Shown here: positions 9,214 to 19,401 of the stretch, in pieces
How the letters are laid out: each line of letters opens with the position of its first letter
Position numbering within the stretch: the first letter of the stretch is position 1
From: Acidobacteriota bacterium
Lineage (GTDB): Bacteria > Acidobacteriota > Vicinamibacteria > Vicinamibacterales > UBA2999
Direction of reading: 5' to 3'
Length of the DNA stretch: 64,000 nt
Assembly (NCBI GenBank): GCA_009694735.1
Contig: SHUG01000003.1
Location: forward strand, 1 to 64,000
Translations under genes and position numbers: made by a program
The notes under the pieces: model-generated
What the model was told of the DNA's origin: nothing
The model's database searches: none
The model's input: the letters and a program-made list of their open reading frames with translations, nothing else

Positions 9214-10324
9214 ACGATCCGCCGGTCGTGAAGGTGAGCGTGAACGGCGCCAGCGGGCCGCCGTCGGTGCCCGTGATCCCTGCCAGGAATTCGATCCGCA
9301 CCAGCTGAAACGGCGCCAACGGCTGTGACGGCTTGATCTCAAGCGAGCGATTCTCTCTCGTGTAGGTCGCCGCGAACGTGATCACATCCGTTGACGAGGC
9401 CTTGTCGTAGGTGATCCGCACGCGATCCTTGAGGGACGCGGGGTCGAGGTCTCGCGATAGCTGCATCCGCAGGCGCTCGCCGACCTTCACGTCGGTTTCG
9501 CCCTCGGTGGGCGCCGTGAACAACACCTCGACCGGCGCTGGTGGTGGCGGGGCGATCTCCACTTCCGCAGCCGATTCCGCAGGCGCCTGCGCCAGCTCGA
9601 TGGTCGTGCCGTCCAGCCACGTGAGGCCCTTCGCGGTACGCACGGTGCCCTGCACTTTGACCCAGCGGCCCGAGTCGATGCGCTTGCCTGGGTCGAAATT
9701 GAACGTCTTGCCCCTGGGCTGCAAGCCCATGACCCAAAGGGCGGTGTCGGTTGCACGCAACACGAACTGCCACTTGGACGGCGCCGGGGCCTCCGGCAGG
9801 TCGCCGAAGAGATTACGACCGCGGAACTGCCCGAGAATGGCAACGCGCCGGCCTTCGAAGCGCGCTGGCTCCAACGCCACCGAGCGCAGCGGCGGTGCCG
9901 TGGCATCCACCGCCGGCGGAGGGGGAGTGGTGCCGGCCAGCAGCAGAATCAATTCTTCCCCGGGCCGCGGCCAGCGTTCCGGATATCTCGTGCGGATGTG
10001 GTCGAGCAGGTTAAAGGGGATGAGCCGCGGGTCGTCTGGTGACATGCGGCCAATGTCGAGGAACTGGCCCCGGGCCTCGAGCCGGCCTTCCCTGGGCAGC
10101 TCGCGCGCAATCAATCGGACGGTGGCTTCGTCACTTGCCAACAAGGCGTCTTCAACGCGTTCGCCCTTGACCGCGCCGATCACCGACACAATCTGCTGGT
10201 GATAGAAACCAGGATAGCTGCGCAACGCAGCGATGGTCGTGGCCCGCCGCGCAGCCGGCTGGGCCGCAGCCTGGGCGATCAGCAGGCTGCAGGCAATCGC
10301 GATCGCGAGGACGATCCGTCGCAT
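9212..10324 (-). CDS. Secreted protein with Ig-like C-terminal domain
   Basis: Signal peptide; VLFTAPTEGETDVKVGERLRMQLSRDLDPASLKDRVRITYD resembles a bacterial Ig-like (Big_5-type) domain. Confidence 0.55.
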   Translation of the reverse strand: MRRIVLAIAIACSLLIAQAAAQPAARRATTIAALRSYPGFYHQQIVSVIGAVKGERVEDALLASDEATVRLIARELPREGRLEARGQFLDIGRMSPDDPRLIPFNLLDHIRTRYPERWPRPGEELILLLAGTTPPPPAVDATAPPLRSVALEPARFEGRRVAILGQFRGRNLFGDLPEAPAPSKWQFVLRATDTALWVMGLQPRGKTFNFDPGKRIDSGRWVKVQGTVRTAKGLTWLDGTTIELAQAPAESAAEVEIAPPPPAPVEVLFTAPTEGETDVKVGERLRMQLSRDLDPASLKDRVRITYDKASSTDVITFAATYTRENRSLEIKPSQPLAPFQLVRIEFLAGITGTDGGPLAPFTLTFTTGGS

Positions 10325-10355
10325 GGTCAGCCCATGCTAACAAATCGCCGCCCGC

Positions 10356-12305
10356 TCACACTTTGCGCTGGGCAAAGCGCGTCAGGATCATCGCCAGCGC
10401 GAAGAACAGCAGCGCGCCGGCAATCTGCCCGAAGGCTTCCTCGCCACGCAGCGCCGGGAAGATCTCGCCCACCACCTGGAACGGCCGTAGCCAATCGGCG
10501 CCGACCAGGATCGCGTAGAGAATGCCCGCGAGCGATCCCCCGGCGATCAAGCCCGAGCTGAATAGCGTGCCGGAACTGAGGTCCGAGTCGCTCTTCTCGC
10601 CGGTCTTGCGTTCCACCCACCACCGCACCAGGCCACCGGCGAAGATCGGCGCGGTGGTGGCAATCGGCAAGTAGGCTCCGACCGCGAACGACAGCGAGTG
10701 AATGCCACACAACTCGAGCGTGACCGCCACGAACACACCCACCAACACCAGGCCCCACGGCAGGTTCTGTGACAGCAGGCCCTTGATCAACGTCGCCATC
10801 AGCGTGGCCTGCGGCGCCGGCACGTCAGCCGAGCCGATGCCGAACACCTGGTGCATATACAGCACCGTCATGCCGATGATGAAGGCCGACGTCACAACGC
10901 CGATGGCCAGGCCCATCTGCTGATACATCGGTGTCGCGCCGACGAGATATCCGGTCTTGAGGTCCTGTGAGGTGTTGCCGGCGTTCGCGGCGGCAATGCA
11001 GACGATGGCGCCGACCGAGAGCGCGACCGGTCCGTAGGCGTCGCCGGTCCACCCCAGTGCCACGAAGATCATGCAGGTGATGATCAACGTCGCGATGGTC
11101 ATGCCGGAGATCGGATTCGACGACGAGCCGATCAAGCCGGTGATGCGCGACGACACCGTGGCAAAGAAGAACCCGAAGAAGATAATCAGCACCGACACGA
11201 GGACGTTCCCCTGCGTCGGCAGGCCGGGCGTCACGGCCAGGAAGACGGCCAACAGGAGCGAACCCACCAGCACCACCACGATCGGCACGTCGCGCTCCGT
11301 GCGGAGTTGCGCGCCCGCCGCGCCGGCGCCAAAGCCCTTCAGGCCCTCTCGAGCGGAGGCAATGATGGTCGGCAGGGTGCGCGCCAGGGTAATCAGCCCG
11401 GCCGCGAGCACCGCGCCGGCGCCGATGTAGCGGATGTAGGCGCTCCAGATCTGTCCGGGACTCATCTCCGAGATCAAGAACGGCAGCCCGGTCGTCGGAT
11501 TGTTGGCGAAGTTGGGATGAATGGGCGGAAACGGGGTCGTGATGGCCGCGCCGAGCAGCGACAGCAGCGGCAGCAACACCAGCCACGACAGCACGCCGCC
11601 AGCGAACATGGTGCCGGCGATGCGCGGGCCGATCACATAGCCGACGCCCAGGTATTCAGGCGAGATGTCGACGTTCAGCGTCGCATTCGGGAACTGGCTG
11701 GTTCGCGCGAGTGAGTGGCCAATCTCCTGCCTGAAGATATTAAACGTCCACGACAGCGATTTCCACAGCGCGCCGATGCCAAGGCCGCTGAACACCAGGG
11801 TGGCCAACTGGCCCCCTCGTTCACCGGCCACCAGCACTTCCGCGCAGGCCGTGCCCTCGGGATAGGGCAGCACGCCGTGCTCCTTGACGATCAGCGCGCG
11901 CCGCAGCGGCACCATCATCAGCACGCCCAGGATGCCCCCGGCAAACGCCAGCATGGTGATCTGGGTATAGCTGAAGTACTTGGGTCCGTCGGGCAGCAGG
12001 AAAATCAGCGCCGGAATCGTGAACACCACGCCGCCGGCCACCGATTCGCCGGCCGAGCCGATGGTTTGGACGATGTTGTTCTCGAGGATCGTCGAGCCGC
12101 CAAATTTCTTGAGTACGGAAATGGCGAGCACGGCGATCGGAATCGACGCGCTCACCGTCAGGCCCGCGCGCAGGCCCAGGTAGACAGTGGAGGCGCCGAA
12201 CAACAAGCCGAACAGCACGCCGAGCACGATGGCTTTGGCGGTGAATTCGGCCGGGGATTGTGACGCGGGAACGTAGGGCTGAAAACCTTTCGAGGGGTCG
12301 GCCAT
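10356..12305 (-). CDS. OPT-family oligopeptide transporter
   Basis: [40 protein letters not shown]...[23 protein letters not shown]. Confidence 0.88.
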   Translation of the reverse strand: MADPSKGFQPYVPASQSPAEFTAKAIVLGVLFGLLFGASTVYLGLRAGLTVSASIPIAVLAISVLKKFGGSTILENNIVQTIGSAGESVAGGVVFTIPALIFLLPDGPKYFSYTQITMLAFAGGILGVLMMVPLRRALIVKEHGVLPYPEGTACAEVLVAGERGGQLATLVFSGLGIGALWKSLSWTFNIFRQEIGHSLARTSQFPNATLNVDISPEYLGVGYVIGPRIAGTMFAGGVLSWLVLLPLLSLLGAAITTPFPPIHPNFANNPTTGLPFLISEMSPGQIWSAYIRYIGAGAVLAAGLITLARTLPTIIASAREGLKGFGAGAAGAQLRTERDVPIVVVLVGSLLLAVFLAVTPGLPTQGNVLVSVLIIFFGFFFATVSSRITGLIGSSSNPISGMTIATLIITCMIFVALGWTGDAYGPVALSVGAIVCIAAANAGNTSQDLKTGYLVGATPMYQQMGLAIGVVTSAFIIGMTVLYMHQVFGIGSADVPAPQATLMATLIKGLLSQNLPWGLVLVGVFVAVTLELCGIHSLSFAVGAYLPIATTAPIFAGGLVRWWVERKTGEKSDSDLSSGTLFSSGLIAGGSLAGILYAILVGADWLRPFQVVGEIFPALRGEEAFGQIAGALLFFALAMILTRFAQRKV

Positions 12306-12359
12306 GGGCCGGATGATACTCGCTTCGCTCCGTCGATTGCGGTATTCTGACGTCTGCTT

Positions 12360-13028
12360 GTGAATTCGCCGAACAAGCGGAGACTGGCCGCCGAGCCCGT
12401 TTCCGAGCTGACCACCAATCGGTTGTCGGTCTACCTCCGCTGCCTCAACCAGCTTGAGTCAGCCGGGGTCGAGACCATTTCGTCGCGGGCGCTGGCGGAC
12501 CAGTTCCATCTGAACGCCGCCCAGATCCGCAAGGACCTCGCCTACTTCGGTGAGTTCGGCGTGCGCGGCGTCGGATACTACGTCAAGGATCTCAAGCGCA
12601 ACCTCCGCCACATCCTGGGTCTCGATCGCAATCTGCGCGTGGTGGTGATGGGCGCCGGCAATCTCGGCCTGGCGCTGGCCGACTATCAGGGCTTCAAGCG
12701 CGAAGGCTTCGAGATTGTGACGATGTTCGACGTCGCCGATGCGAAGATTGGCGACCAGTCGCGCAGCGGTGTCCCGATTCATGACCTGAAGGACCTCAAG
12801 AAGGTAGTACGGAAGGAACACATCGACATCGCCGTCATCGCCGTGCCGGCCGAGTCGGCCCAGCACGTGCTCGACCAGGTGGTGGCGGCGGGCATCAAGG
12901 CGGTGCTCAACTTTTCCCCGGGCGCCTTGAAGGTTCCACCCGGTGTCAAGATGAAGGGCGTGGATTTGACGGTGTCGCTCGAAAGCCTATCGTTCTACCT
13001 GGCACAGGGTATTGATGTCAAAACGTAA
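12360..13028 (+). CDS. rex: Redox-sensing transcriptional repressor Rex
   Basis: [52 protein letters not shown] and Rossmann [16 protein letters not shown]. Confidence 0.93.
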   Translation: MNSPNKRRLAAEPVSELTTNRLSVYLRCLNQLESAGVETISSRALADQFHLNAAQIRKDLAYFGEFGVRGVGYYVKDLKRNLRHILGLDRNLRVVVMGAGNLGLALADYQGFKREGFEIVTMFDVADAKIGDQSRSGVPIHDLKDLKKVVRKEHIDIAVIAVPAESAQHVLDQVVAAGIKAVLNFSPGALKVPPGVKMKGVDLTVSLESLSFYLAQGIDVKT

Positions 13029-13566
13029 GGAGGCAGGTGCATCGGGTGCGTCAGGTGCATCAGGTGCAAAGCTGACGCACGTCGACACCAAGGGTCGCAT
13101 TCGCATGGTGGACGTCGGCGCCAAGCCGATCACCGATCGCGAAGCCGTCGCCCGCGGTGTCATCTCGATGTCGGCCGCCGCTCGCACGCTGATTCGCGCC
13201 GGGGCCGTGAAGAAGGGCGATCCGCTGCAGGCCGCCCGCTTGGCCGGCATCATGGCAGCGAAGAAAACGAGCGAGCTCATTCCACTCTGCCATCCGTTGA
13301 TCATCACCCATGTGTCGGTGGAGCTCACGCCGACGCGGACCGGCTACGCCATCGAAGCGCGCGTCCGCACCGCGGGCCAAACCGGGGTGGAGATGGAAGC
13401 CCTCACCGCGGTGTCGGTGGCCGCGCTCACGCTGTATGACATGGTCAAGGCGGTGGACAAGGCGATGGAGATCTCCGAGGTCCATCTGGTCGAAAAACGT
13501 GGCGGACGGAGTGGTCATTACTTGCGAATAACGAATCACAAAGTGCGAATAACGAAAAGAAAGTAG
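13015..13566 (+). CDS. moaC: Cyclic pyranopterin monophosphate synthase MoaC
   Basis: [51 protein letters not shown], overlaps rex end. Confidence 0.93.
   Translation: MSKRKEAGASGASGASGAKLTHVDTKGRIRMVDVGAKPITDREAVARGVISMSAAARTLIRAGAVKKGDPLQAARLAGIMAAKKTSELIPLCHPLIITHVSVELTPTRTGYAIEARVRTAGQTGVEMEALTAVSVAALTLYDMVKAVDKAMEISEVHLVEKRGGRSGHYLRITNHKVRITKRK
13034..13068. repeat. 9-bp tandem repeat (CAGGTGCAT, about 3.9 copies) at moaC 5' end
   Basis: caggtgcat-cgggtgcgt-caggtgcat-caggtgca; encodes [11 protein letters not shown]. Confidence 0.85.
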
Positions 13567-13609
13567 CAGCCTTCGTTCTTCTCACTTCGTTATTTGTTAT
13601 TCTCTTCGC

Positions 13610-14593
13610 TTGAAAGTTCTCATCTCCATCCAGCAACCGGTCCAGCAATGGCAGATCCCTGCCGAGAGCGTGGCCTCGTTGCGCGCCAGGTTCCCGCACA
13701 TCGAATTCGTTCACGCCACCTCGGATGAAGAGCGCGCTCGCGGTCTCGAGGCGTGCGATGCCGCGTACACCTGGATCCTGCGGGCGGCCGAGTTTACGAA
13801 CGCGCCGAAATTGCGATGGGTTCATACCTCGGCGGTTGCCGTCGAAACGTTGTGCCTGCCGGAGCTCTTTGCCAGGGGCGTGGTCGTGAGCAATACGCGC
13901 GGTGTTCAAGCCGTGCCGATCGCCGAACATACCCTGGCCGTCGTCCTCGCCCTGTCGAAGCAGTTGCCGCTCGTGCTCGCTCACCAGCGCAACGCCCACT
14001 GGGCGCAGAACGACTTCATGGGTGCCCAGTTGCCGTGGTTGCTGCGCGGGCGCACGCTCGGCCTGATCGGCGTCGGCACGATCGGCGCCGAGATCGCATC
14101 GCGGGCGCGGGCGTTTGGCATGCGGGTCGTGGCGCTGCGCCGCCGCACCGGGCAGGCGGAGACTCCGGCCGTGGACCAGATGTTCGGTCCCGGGCAGCTC
14201 GCGACCTTCCTGTCGCAAACCAACGTGTTGGTGATCGCCGCGCCGTTGACGCCACAGACGCTGGGGCTGATTGGCGCGGCCCAGATCGCGGCGCTGCCCC
14301 GCGGGGCGGTGATCGTGAACGTCGGCCGCGCGAAGATCGTGGACACCGACGCCCTGATCGCTGCGCTCCACTCCGGCCACCTGGGTGGCGCGTCGCTCGA
14401 TGTCTACCCGCAGGAGCCGCTGCCGCCGGACCATCCGCTGTGGGCGTGTCCCAATGTGATCCTGACGCCGCACACGTCGGGCTTCCGGCAGGGGCACTGG
14501 GAAGAGGTCGTCGATCTGTTCGCCGAGAATCTGGAGCGGTTCGAACGGGGCGCGGTGCCGCGTTTTCGCGTGGAGCCTGAACTCGGCTACTAG
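13610..14593 (+). CDS. D-2-hydroxyacid dehydrogenase, NAD-binding
   Basis: GRTLGLIGVGTIGAEIASRARAFGMRVVALRRR, NVGRAKIVDTDALIAALHSGHLGGASLDVYPQEPLP. Confidence 0.85.
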   Translation: MKVLISIQQPVQQWQIPAESVASLRARFPHIEFVHATSDEERARGLEACDAAYTWILRAAEFTNAPKLRWVHTSAVAVETLCLPELFARGVVVSNTRGVQAVPIAEHTLAVVLALSKQLPLVLAHQRNAHWAQNDFMGAQLPWLLRGRTLGLIGVGTIGAEIASRARAFGMRVVALRRRTGQAETPAVDQMFGPGQLATFLSQTNVLVIAAPLTPQTLGLIGAAQIAALPRGAVIVNVGRAKIVDTDALIAALHSGHLGGASLDVYPQEPLPPDHPLWACPNVILTPHTSGFRQGHWEEVVDLFAENLERFERGAVPRFRVEPELGY

Positions 14594-14605
14594 GGGTCAG
14601 ACCCC
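14593..14605. terminator. Palindrome GGGGTCAGACCCC at convergent gene ends
   Basis: 6-bp arms, one central A; overlaps stop codons of both flanking genes. Confidence 0.5.
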
Positions 14606-15469
14606 GTCCTTCGGCGGTGGCTCGATGTGAATGATCGCGTCCTTGATTTGCGGGAAGCGCGCCATCAATCGGTCTTTTACCACGTGCGACAGCCGGTGCG
14701 CTTCATCGAGGCGCATGTCGCGGTCGATCCAGACGTGCAAATCAAGAAAGACGAAGTCGTTCGACCCGCGCGTGCGGATGCGGTGACAGCCGATTACCTC
14801 GTGGACGCTGCGCACCACGTCGCGAATCGCTTCTTCCGGAATCACGTAGCGGTCGGCGAGAATGCCCGACGTCGACTGGAAGATCTCCCAACAGGCGCAG
14901 CCGATGAAGCCGGCGATCACGAGGGCGGCGACCGGGTCGAGCCACAGGTACCCCATCCGCACGCCGATCAACGCGCCAATCACGACCGCCGACGTGAGCA
15001 GGTCGCTGGTCGTGTGGTGGGCATCGGCCAGCAGCACCTCGCTCTCGAGGCGACGCCCCGCGGCCCGCTCGTAGATGACGACGCCGAGGTTGATCAGGAA
15101 GGTCGCGCCCATCACCAGGAAGGTGAGCCAGGTGATGACCGGTTGACCGCCGGACTGCAGCCGCTCGACCGCTGCCGACAGCACCTGGAACAGGACCAGC
15201 AACAGGAAGATCAGAATACCCACCGACGCCATGGTCTCGAACTTGCGATGGCCATAGGGGTGGTCATCGTCTGGCGGCTGGCTGGCAATGCGGACACCGA
15301 TCAGCGCGACGATGTTCGAGGCGGTGTCGGTGAGGGAGTGGAAGCCGTCGGAGAGGATGCTGACCGCGCCCGATGACAGCCCGAGCGCGATCTTGGCGGC
15401 GGCGACGACCAGGTTGAGTACGAGGACCCGCCAGAGAACCTGCGAAACCTGGCGGTAGCGCGTCTTCAC
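14597..15469 (-). CDS. Cation diffusion facilitator transporter
   Basis: ALGLSSGAVSILSDGFHSLTDTASNIVALIGVRIASQPPDDDHPYGHRKFE; start placed at GTG 15469 (VKTRYRQV) because the longer ORF runs into lepB. Confidence 0.88.
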   Translation of the reverse strand: MKTRYRQVSQVLWRVLVLNLVVAAAKIALGLSSGAVSILSDGFHSLTDTASNIVALIGVRIASQPPDDDHPYGHRKFETMASVGILIFLLLVLFQVLSAAVERLQSGGQPVITWLTFLVMGATFLINLGVVIYERAAGRRLESEVLLADAHHTTSDLLTSAVVIGALIGVRMGYLWLDPVAALVIAGFIGCACWEIFQSTSGILADRYVIPEEAIRDVVRSVHEVIGCHRIRTRGSNDFVFLDLHVWIDRDMRLDEAHRLSHVVKDRLMARFPQIKDAIIHIEPPPKDGV

Positions 15470-15506
15470 AGGACCGGAGCGGTCAACAGCGGGAAGGGAG
15501 CCGGGC

Positions 15507-16097
15507 TCAGAAAACTCTCGCGTGCGGCACCGGCCACCAGCGGACCTGGACCTTGCCGATGATGTACTTCTTCGGCACGAAGCCCCAGTGCCGGCTGTCG
15601 GAGCTGCCGTTGCGATGGTCACCCATCACGAAATAGTAGCCCTCGGGAATGACCTGCGGCCCCCAGTCGTCGTGGCTGCGGTACTCGGCCGGCACGAAGT
15701 CGTCGCGCATCGGCACGTCGTTCACGTAGACGCGGCCATCGACCACGCGCACCGAGTCGCCCTGTTCGGCGATCACGCGCTTGACGTATGACTTGTCGGG
15801 GTCGAGCGGGTAGTAGAGCATCACGATGTCGCCGCGCTGCGGCGCGCCCAGCCGGTAGCTCAGCTTGTTGACGATCAGGCGGTCCTGGTCGGCGAGGGTC
15901 GGCGCCATGCTCTGGCCCTCGACGCGCGCCACTTGCACGCCGAAGGTCACGACCAGGGTCGCGTAGACGGTGGCCTGCGCCAGGGTGCGGACCCAGGCCA
16001 GGAACTCGGCCCACCACACGTCGAGGCGGCGGCTGGTCTCGACTGGTGGCACGGCGGCTGATTCGGTCGGCATGAGTTCTGGAAGTTCTGGTTGCAT
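15507..16097 (-). CDS. lepB: Signal peptidase I (copy 1)
   Basis: VEGQSMAPTL catalytic Ser box, RGDIVMLYYP, KSYVKRVIAEQGDSV Lys box, VMGDHRNGSSDSRHWG. Confidence 0.92.
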   Translation of the reverse strand: MQPELPELMPTESAAVPPVETSRRLDVWWAEFLAWVRTLAQATVYATLVVTFGVQVARVEGQSMAPTLADQDRLIVNKLSYRLGAPQRGDIVMLYYPLDPDKSYVKRVIAEQGDSVRVVDGRVYVNDVPMRDDFVPAEYRSHDDWGPQVIPEGYYFVMGDHRNGSSDSRHWGFVPKKYIIGKVQVRWWPVPHARVF

Positions 16098-16121
16098 TGT
16101 TGCTGGCCTTGCTGCTGATCG

Positions 16122-16721
16122 CTAGAACACCCGCGCGGTTGGCACGGGCCACCACCGGATTTGCACCTTGCCGATGATGTATTTCTTCGGCACAAAGCCC
16201 CAGTGACGGCTGTCGAGGCTGTTGTTCCGGTGATCGCCCATCACGAAGTAGTAGCCCTCGGGAATGACCTGCGGGCCCCAGTCGTCGTGGCTGCGGTACT
16301 CGGCCGGCACGAAGTCGTCGCGCATCGGCACGTCGTTCACGTAGACGCGGCCGTCGACCACGCGCACGGTATCGCCATTTTCGGCGATCACGCGCTTGAC
16401 GAATGACTTGTCGGGGTTGACCGGGTAGTAGAGCATCACGATGTCGCCGCGCTGGGGCGAGGTCAGGCGATACTGCAGCTTGTTGACGATCAGTCGATCC
16501 TGGTCGGCGAGCGTCGGCGCCATGCTCAGGCCCTCGACGCGCGCGACCTGGAAGCCAAAGGTCACGATCAGCGTGGCATAGACCGCGGCCGAGGCCAGCG
16601 TCCGCACCCACGCGAAGAACTCGTCGCGCCACACTTCCAGCCGGCGCATCACCAGCGCCGGGTCCTGCTCGATGGCCATCGGCAGCGGTGTTTCGCGCGC
16701 GAGCGCATCGGCAGCCGTCAT
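16122..16721 (-). CDS. lepB: Signal peptidase I (copy 2)
   Basis: VEGLSMAPTLADQDRLIVNK, KSFVKRVIAENGDTV, VMGDHRNNSLDSRHWG; ORF extends to 16868 but overlaps the LytTR gene, so a shorter start is likely. Confidence 0.9.
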   Translation of the reverse strand: MTAADALARETPLPMAIEQDPALVMRRLEVWRDEFFAWVRTLASAAVYATLIVTFGFQVARVEGLSMAPTLADQDRLIVNKLQYRLTSPQRGDIVMLYYPVNPDKSFVKRVIAENGDTVRVVDGRVYVNDVPMRDDFVPAEYRSHDDWGPQVIPEGYYFVMGDHRNNSLDSRHWGFVPKKYIIGKVQIRWWPVPTARVF

Positions 16722-16762
16722 CGGAACCGGGGTCGTCTCGTCGCCGGGATCGGCAAACAAGA

Positions 16763-17539
16763 CTACAGCTTCAGGTAGTCCCGAAGCCGGCGGGTCTGCG
16801 ATCGGCTGACCGGGATTTCCGTCGCCTTCGCGTCTGTCATCCGCAGAATGTAGTTCCGGCTGAACCAAGGCACGATCTCCTTGACCTTGTTGATATTCAC
16901 CAGGTGTGAGCGATGAACCCGCCAGAACACGTCCTGGTCGAGCCTGGCATGCAGTTCGTCCAGGGTCCGGTCGTTCGACGTTCCCGAGACCTGGCTGGTC
17001 ACGATGTTAATCGAATCCTCGACGAGTGACGCATGGATGATGTCGTCCGCCTGCACCAGCACAAACCGGTCACTGACTTTGACGGCGACCTGCTCCCGGC
17101 GGTCTTTCTGGCTGGCCATCAGCCGGACCAACCGGTCCAATTGGCCCGCCAGCGGCTCGGCTTGTCCCTTGCGGCTGCGCGCTCGCGCCACCGCGGTTTC
17201 CAACCGCCGCGCGTCCACGGGCTTCAGGATGTAGTCCACGGCGTTCACCTCGAACGCCTCGATCGCCCGTTGATCAAAGGCGGTGACGAAGATCACACCC
17301 GGTCGGGTGCCCTGTTGCAGCAGGCGCTGGGCCACCTCGAAGCCGGTGAGTCCCGGCATTTGCACGTCGAGAAACGCCACGTCGGGGGTGTGGCGGGCGA
17401 TCTCGTTGAGTGCCTCCATGCCGTTGGCCGCCAGGCCCACCACCTCGACCCCACTCAGTTGTTGCAGCAGGAAGCACAGCTCGTCTCGCGCCAGCTGCTC
17501 GTCGTCGGCCACGACCGCGGTCAGGGTGGCGCCGGTCAT
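16763..17539 (-). CDS. LytTR-family response regulator
   Basis: VVADDEQLARDELCFLLQQLSG receiver plus LytTR domain (HRSHLVNINKVKEI). Start MTGATLTAVV; the longer ORF is an extension. Confidence 0.9.
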   Translation of the reverse strand: MTGATLTAVVADDEQLARDELCFLLQQLSGVEVVGLAANGMEALNEIARHTPDVAFLDVQMPGLTGFEVAQRLLQQGTRPGVIFVTAFDQRAIEAFEVNAVDYILKPVDARRLETAVARARSRKGQAEPLAGQLDRLVRLMASQKDRREQVAVKVSDRFVLVQADDIIHASLVEDSINIVTSQVSGTSNDRTLDELHARLDQDVFWRVHRSHLVNINKVKEIVPWFSRNYILRMTDAKATEIPVSRSQTRRLRDYLKL

Positions 17540-18855
17540 GCGGTGATTCTTTCGGTCGCCAGGTCGAGCGGAATCTCGACCCGTGCGCAGGCGCCCTTGC
17601 CGGGCGAGCCGGTCAGCACCAGGCGGCCGGAGGTGCCGTAGAGCACGCGCAGGCGTTCGTTCACGTTGCTGAGGCCAATGCCACTCGACAGCGCGTGCGG
17701 CAGCCGCTCCTGCGAGATCCCCAGCCCATCGTCGGCCACCTCGACGATCGCCGTGCGGCCTTCGCGCCAGCTGCGCAGCGTGATGGTGCCGGGACCGACC
17801 TTGCGTGCGAAGCCGTGCTTGATGCAATTCTCGACGAGCGGCTGCAGCAGGAGACTGGGAATGATGATGTCCAGCGTATCAGGCGCGATCGCCTTGCGGA
17901 CCACGAGCCGCGGGCCGAAGCGGATCACCTCGATGTCGAGGTATTCGTCGATCGCGGCCAGTTCATCGCGCAGGGTGACGAATTGCACCTGGTTGCTCAT
18001 CAGCTTCCTGAGCAGGCCCGACAGCTTCTGGATGACCTCACGGGCGGTCTCGGGCTGCAGGCGGATTAACGACGACACCGAGGTCAGGGTGTTGAAGAGG
18101 AAGTGCGGGTTGATCTGGCTCTTGAGCGCCTCGACCTTGGCCGCCAGCAACAGCTTTTCCTGCTCCTGCAGGCGATGCTCGATGCGCGCGTTGTTCCAGA
18201 TCTTGATCGGCGTCGAGACGGTGATGATCGTCGCGAGATACACCAGCAGCGTGATCCAGGCCGAGGGGCTGGACAACTCGAACAGGCGCGTCGGAAAGCG
18301 CGCGCCGACGGCCTGACGCACGGTTTCGAGGCTGATGATGGCGAGCAACAGGATCACCGGCCAGTTCATTTCGATGCGGCGGACCATGCGCCACGCGAGG
18401 CGCGGGACGCTCAAGAGGACGAACGGCGAGAAGCTCCAGATCTCTTCCTTCGGGCACGCCTCGCGCAGACCGCCGCCGGCAAAGCCGCACCCAACGGCGA
18501 AGAACGGCGCGCCATATTCGCCGGCGGCGAGGGCCGGCATGGCGATCGCGAGACCGACCAGCGCACCGGTATAGGGGCCCGCGATCAGCCCGGCGAGGAA
18601 GGCGCCTTCGAGCATGAGGTCGGCGGCGTCGTAATTGAGCAGCACGCGCGCCGCGACCCCGACCGTCAGTGGCACGCCGAGGCCCAAGGCAAATACCAGA
18701 CGGTCGGGCCAGTTCCGTTGTTCGAAGATCAGGATGTGCCGAAAGCGGCGATAGCGGGCCAGCATGGTCGCCAGCGCGGCCATGGCTACGAGCTTGACGA
18801 CCAGCGTCGTCAGCAGGAATTGCGTGGCCGAGAGGAATTTGGGTTCTTGCAGCAT
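17536..18855 (-). CDS. LytS/YehU-type sensor histidine kinase
   Basis: LKSQINPHFLFNTLTSVSSLIRLQPETAREVIQKLSGLLR (His_kinase domain), HATPase motif, multi-TM 5TM-type N-terminus. Confidence 0.88.
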   Translation of the reverse strand: MLQEPKFLSATQFLLTTLVVKLVAMAALATMLARYRRFRHILIFEQRNWPDRLVFALGLGVPLTVGVAARVLLNYDAADLMLEGAFLAGLIAGPYTGALVGLAIAMPALAAGEYGAPFFAVGCGFAGGGLREACPKEEIWSFSPFVLLSVPRLAWRMVRRIEMNWPVILLLAIISLETVRQAVGARFPTRLFELSSPSAWITLLVYLATIITVSTPIKIWNNARIEHRLQEQEKLLLAAKVEALKSQINPHFLFNTLTSVSSLIRLQPETAREVIQKLSGLLRKLMSNQVQFVTLRDELAAIDEYLDIEVIRFGPRLVVRKAIAPDTLDIIIPSLLLQPLVENCIKHGFARKVGPGTITLRSWREGRTAIVEVADDGLGISQERLPHALSSGIGLSNVNERLRVLYGTSGRLVLTGSPGKGACARVEIPLDLATERITA

Positions 18856-18922
18856 GCCTTGAACGGGCCTAAACGCCCGCCGCTACACCGTTGGTCGCTC
18901 CGAAATGGTATCATTTCCCTCG

Positions 18923-19369
18923 ATGATCGGTCCGCTCGCGAAAGGCTTTGCTCTTACCTTCAGGCACCTGTTCCGCCGTCCCATCACGGTGAACTACCCC
19001 GACCAGAAGGTCCCAATGTTTCCGCGCTATCGCGGCAAGCAGGTGCTGATGCGCGACGAAGCGGGGCTGGAGAAGTGCGTGGCCTGCGGGTTGTGCGCGG
19101 TGGCGTGCCCGGCGGATGCGATTTATCTCGAGGCGGCCGAGAATGACGGCACGGTCATGGCGGGCCCGCGCTACGCGTCGGTCTACCAGATCCACAAGAC
19201 GCGCTGCATTTTCTGCGGCTACTGCGAAGAAGCCTGCCCGGTGTCGGCCATCTTCATGGGCAAGGACTACGAGCTCGCCGTCTACAGCAAGGAAGACTTC
19301 GTGTGGGACAAGACCGAGCTGCTGGTCCCCGCCGCGGCGGATCAAACGGCGCCCCTGCCGGCGCGCTAG
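18923..19369 (+). CDS. nuoI: NADH-quinone oxidoreductase subunit I-like 2[4Fe-4S] ferredoxin
   Basis: CVACGLCAVACPADAI and CIFCGYCEEACPVSAI with RFPGK-like core; start assigned MIGPLAKGF. Confidence 0.85.
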   Translation: MIGPLAKGFALTFRHLFRRPITVNYPDQKVPMFPRYRGKQVLMRDEAGLEKCVACGLCAVACPADAIYLEAAENDGTVMAGPRYASVYQIHKTRCIFCGYCEEACPVSAIFMGKDYELAVYSKEDFVWDKTELLVPAAADQTAPLPAR

Positions 19370-19401
19370 TCCGTTCACCGCCCCTGGTGAAAATCGACTG
19401 A

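Noticed and set aside
13034-13068. CRISPR-like repeat
   Set aside because: 9-bp contiguous units without spacers, inside moaC.
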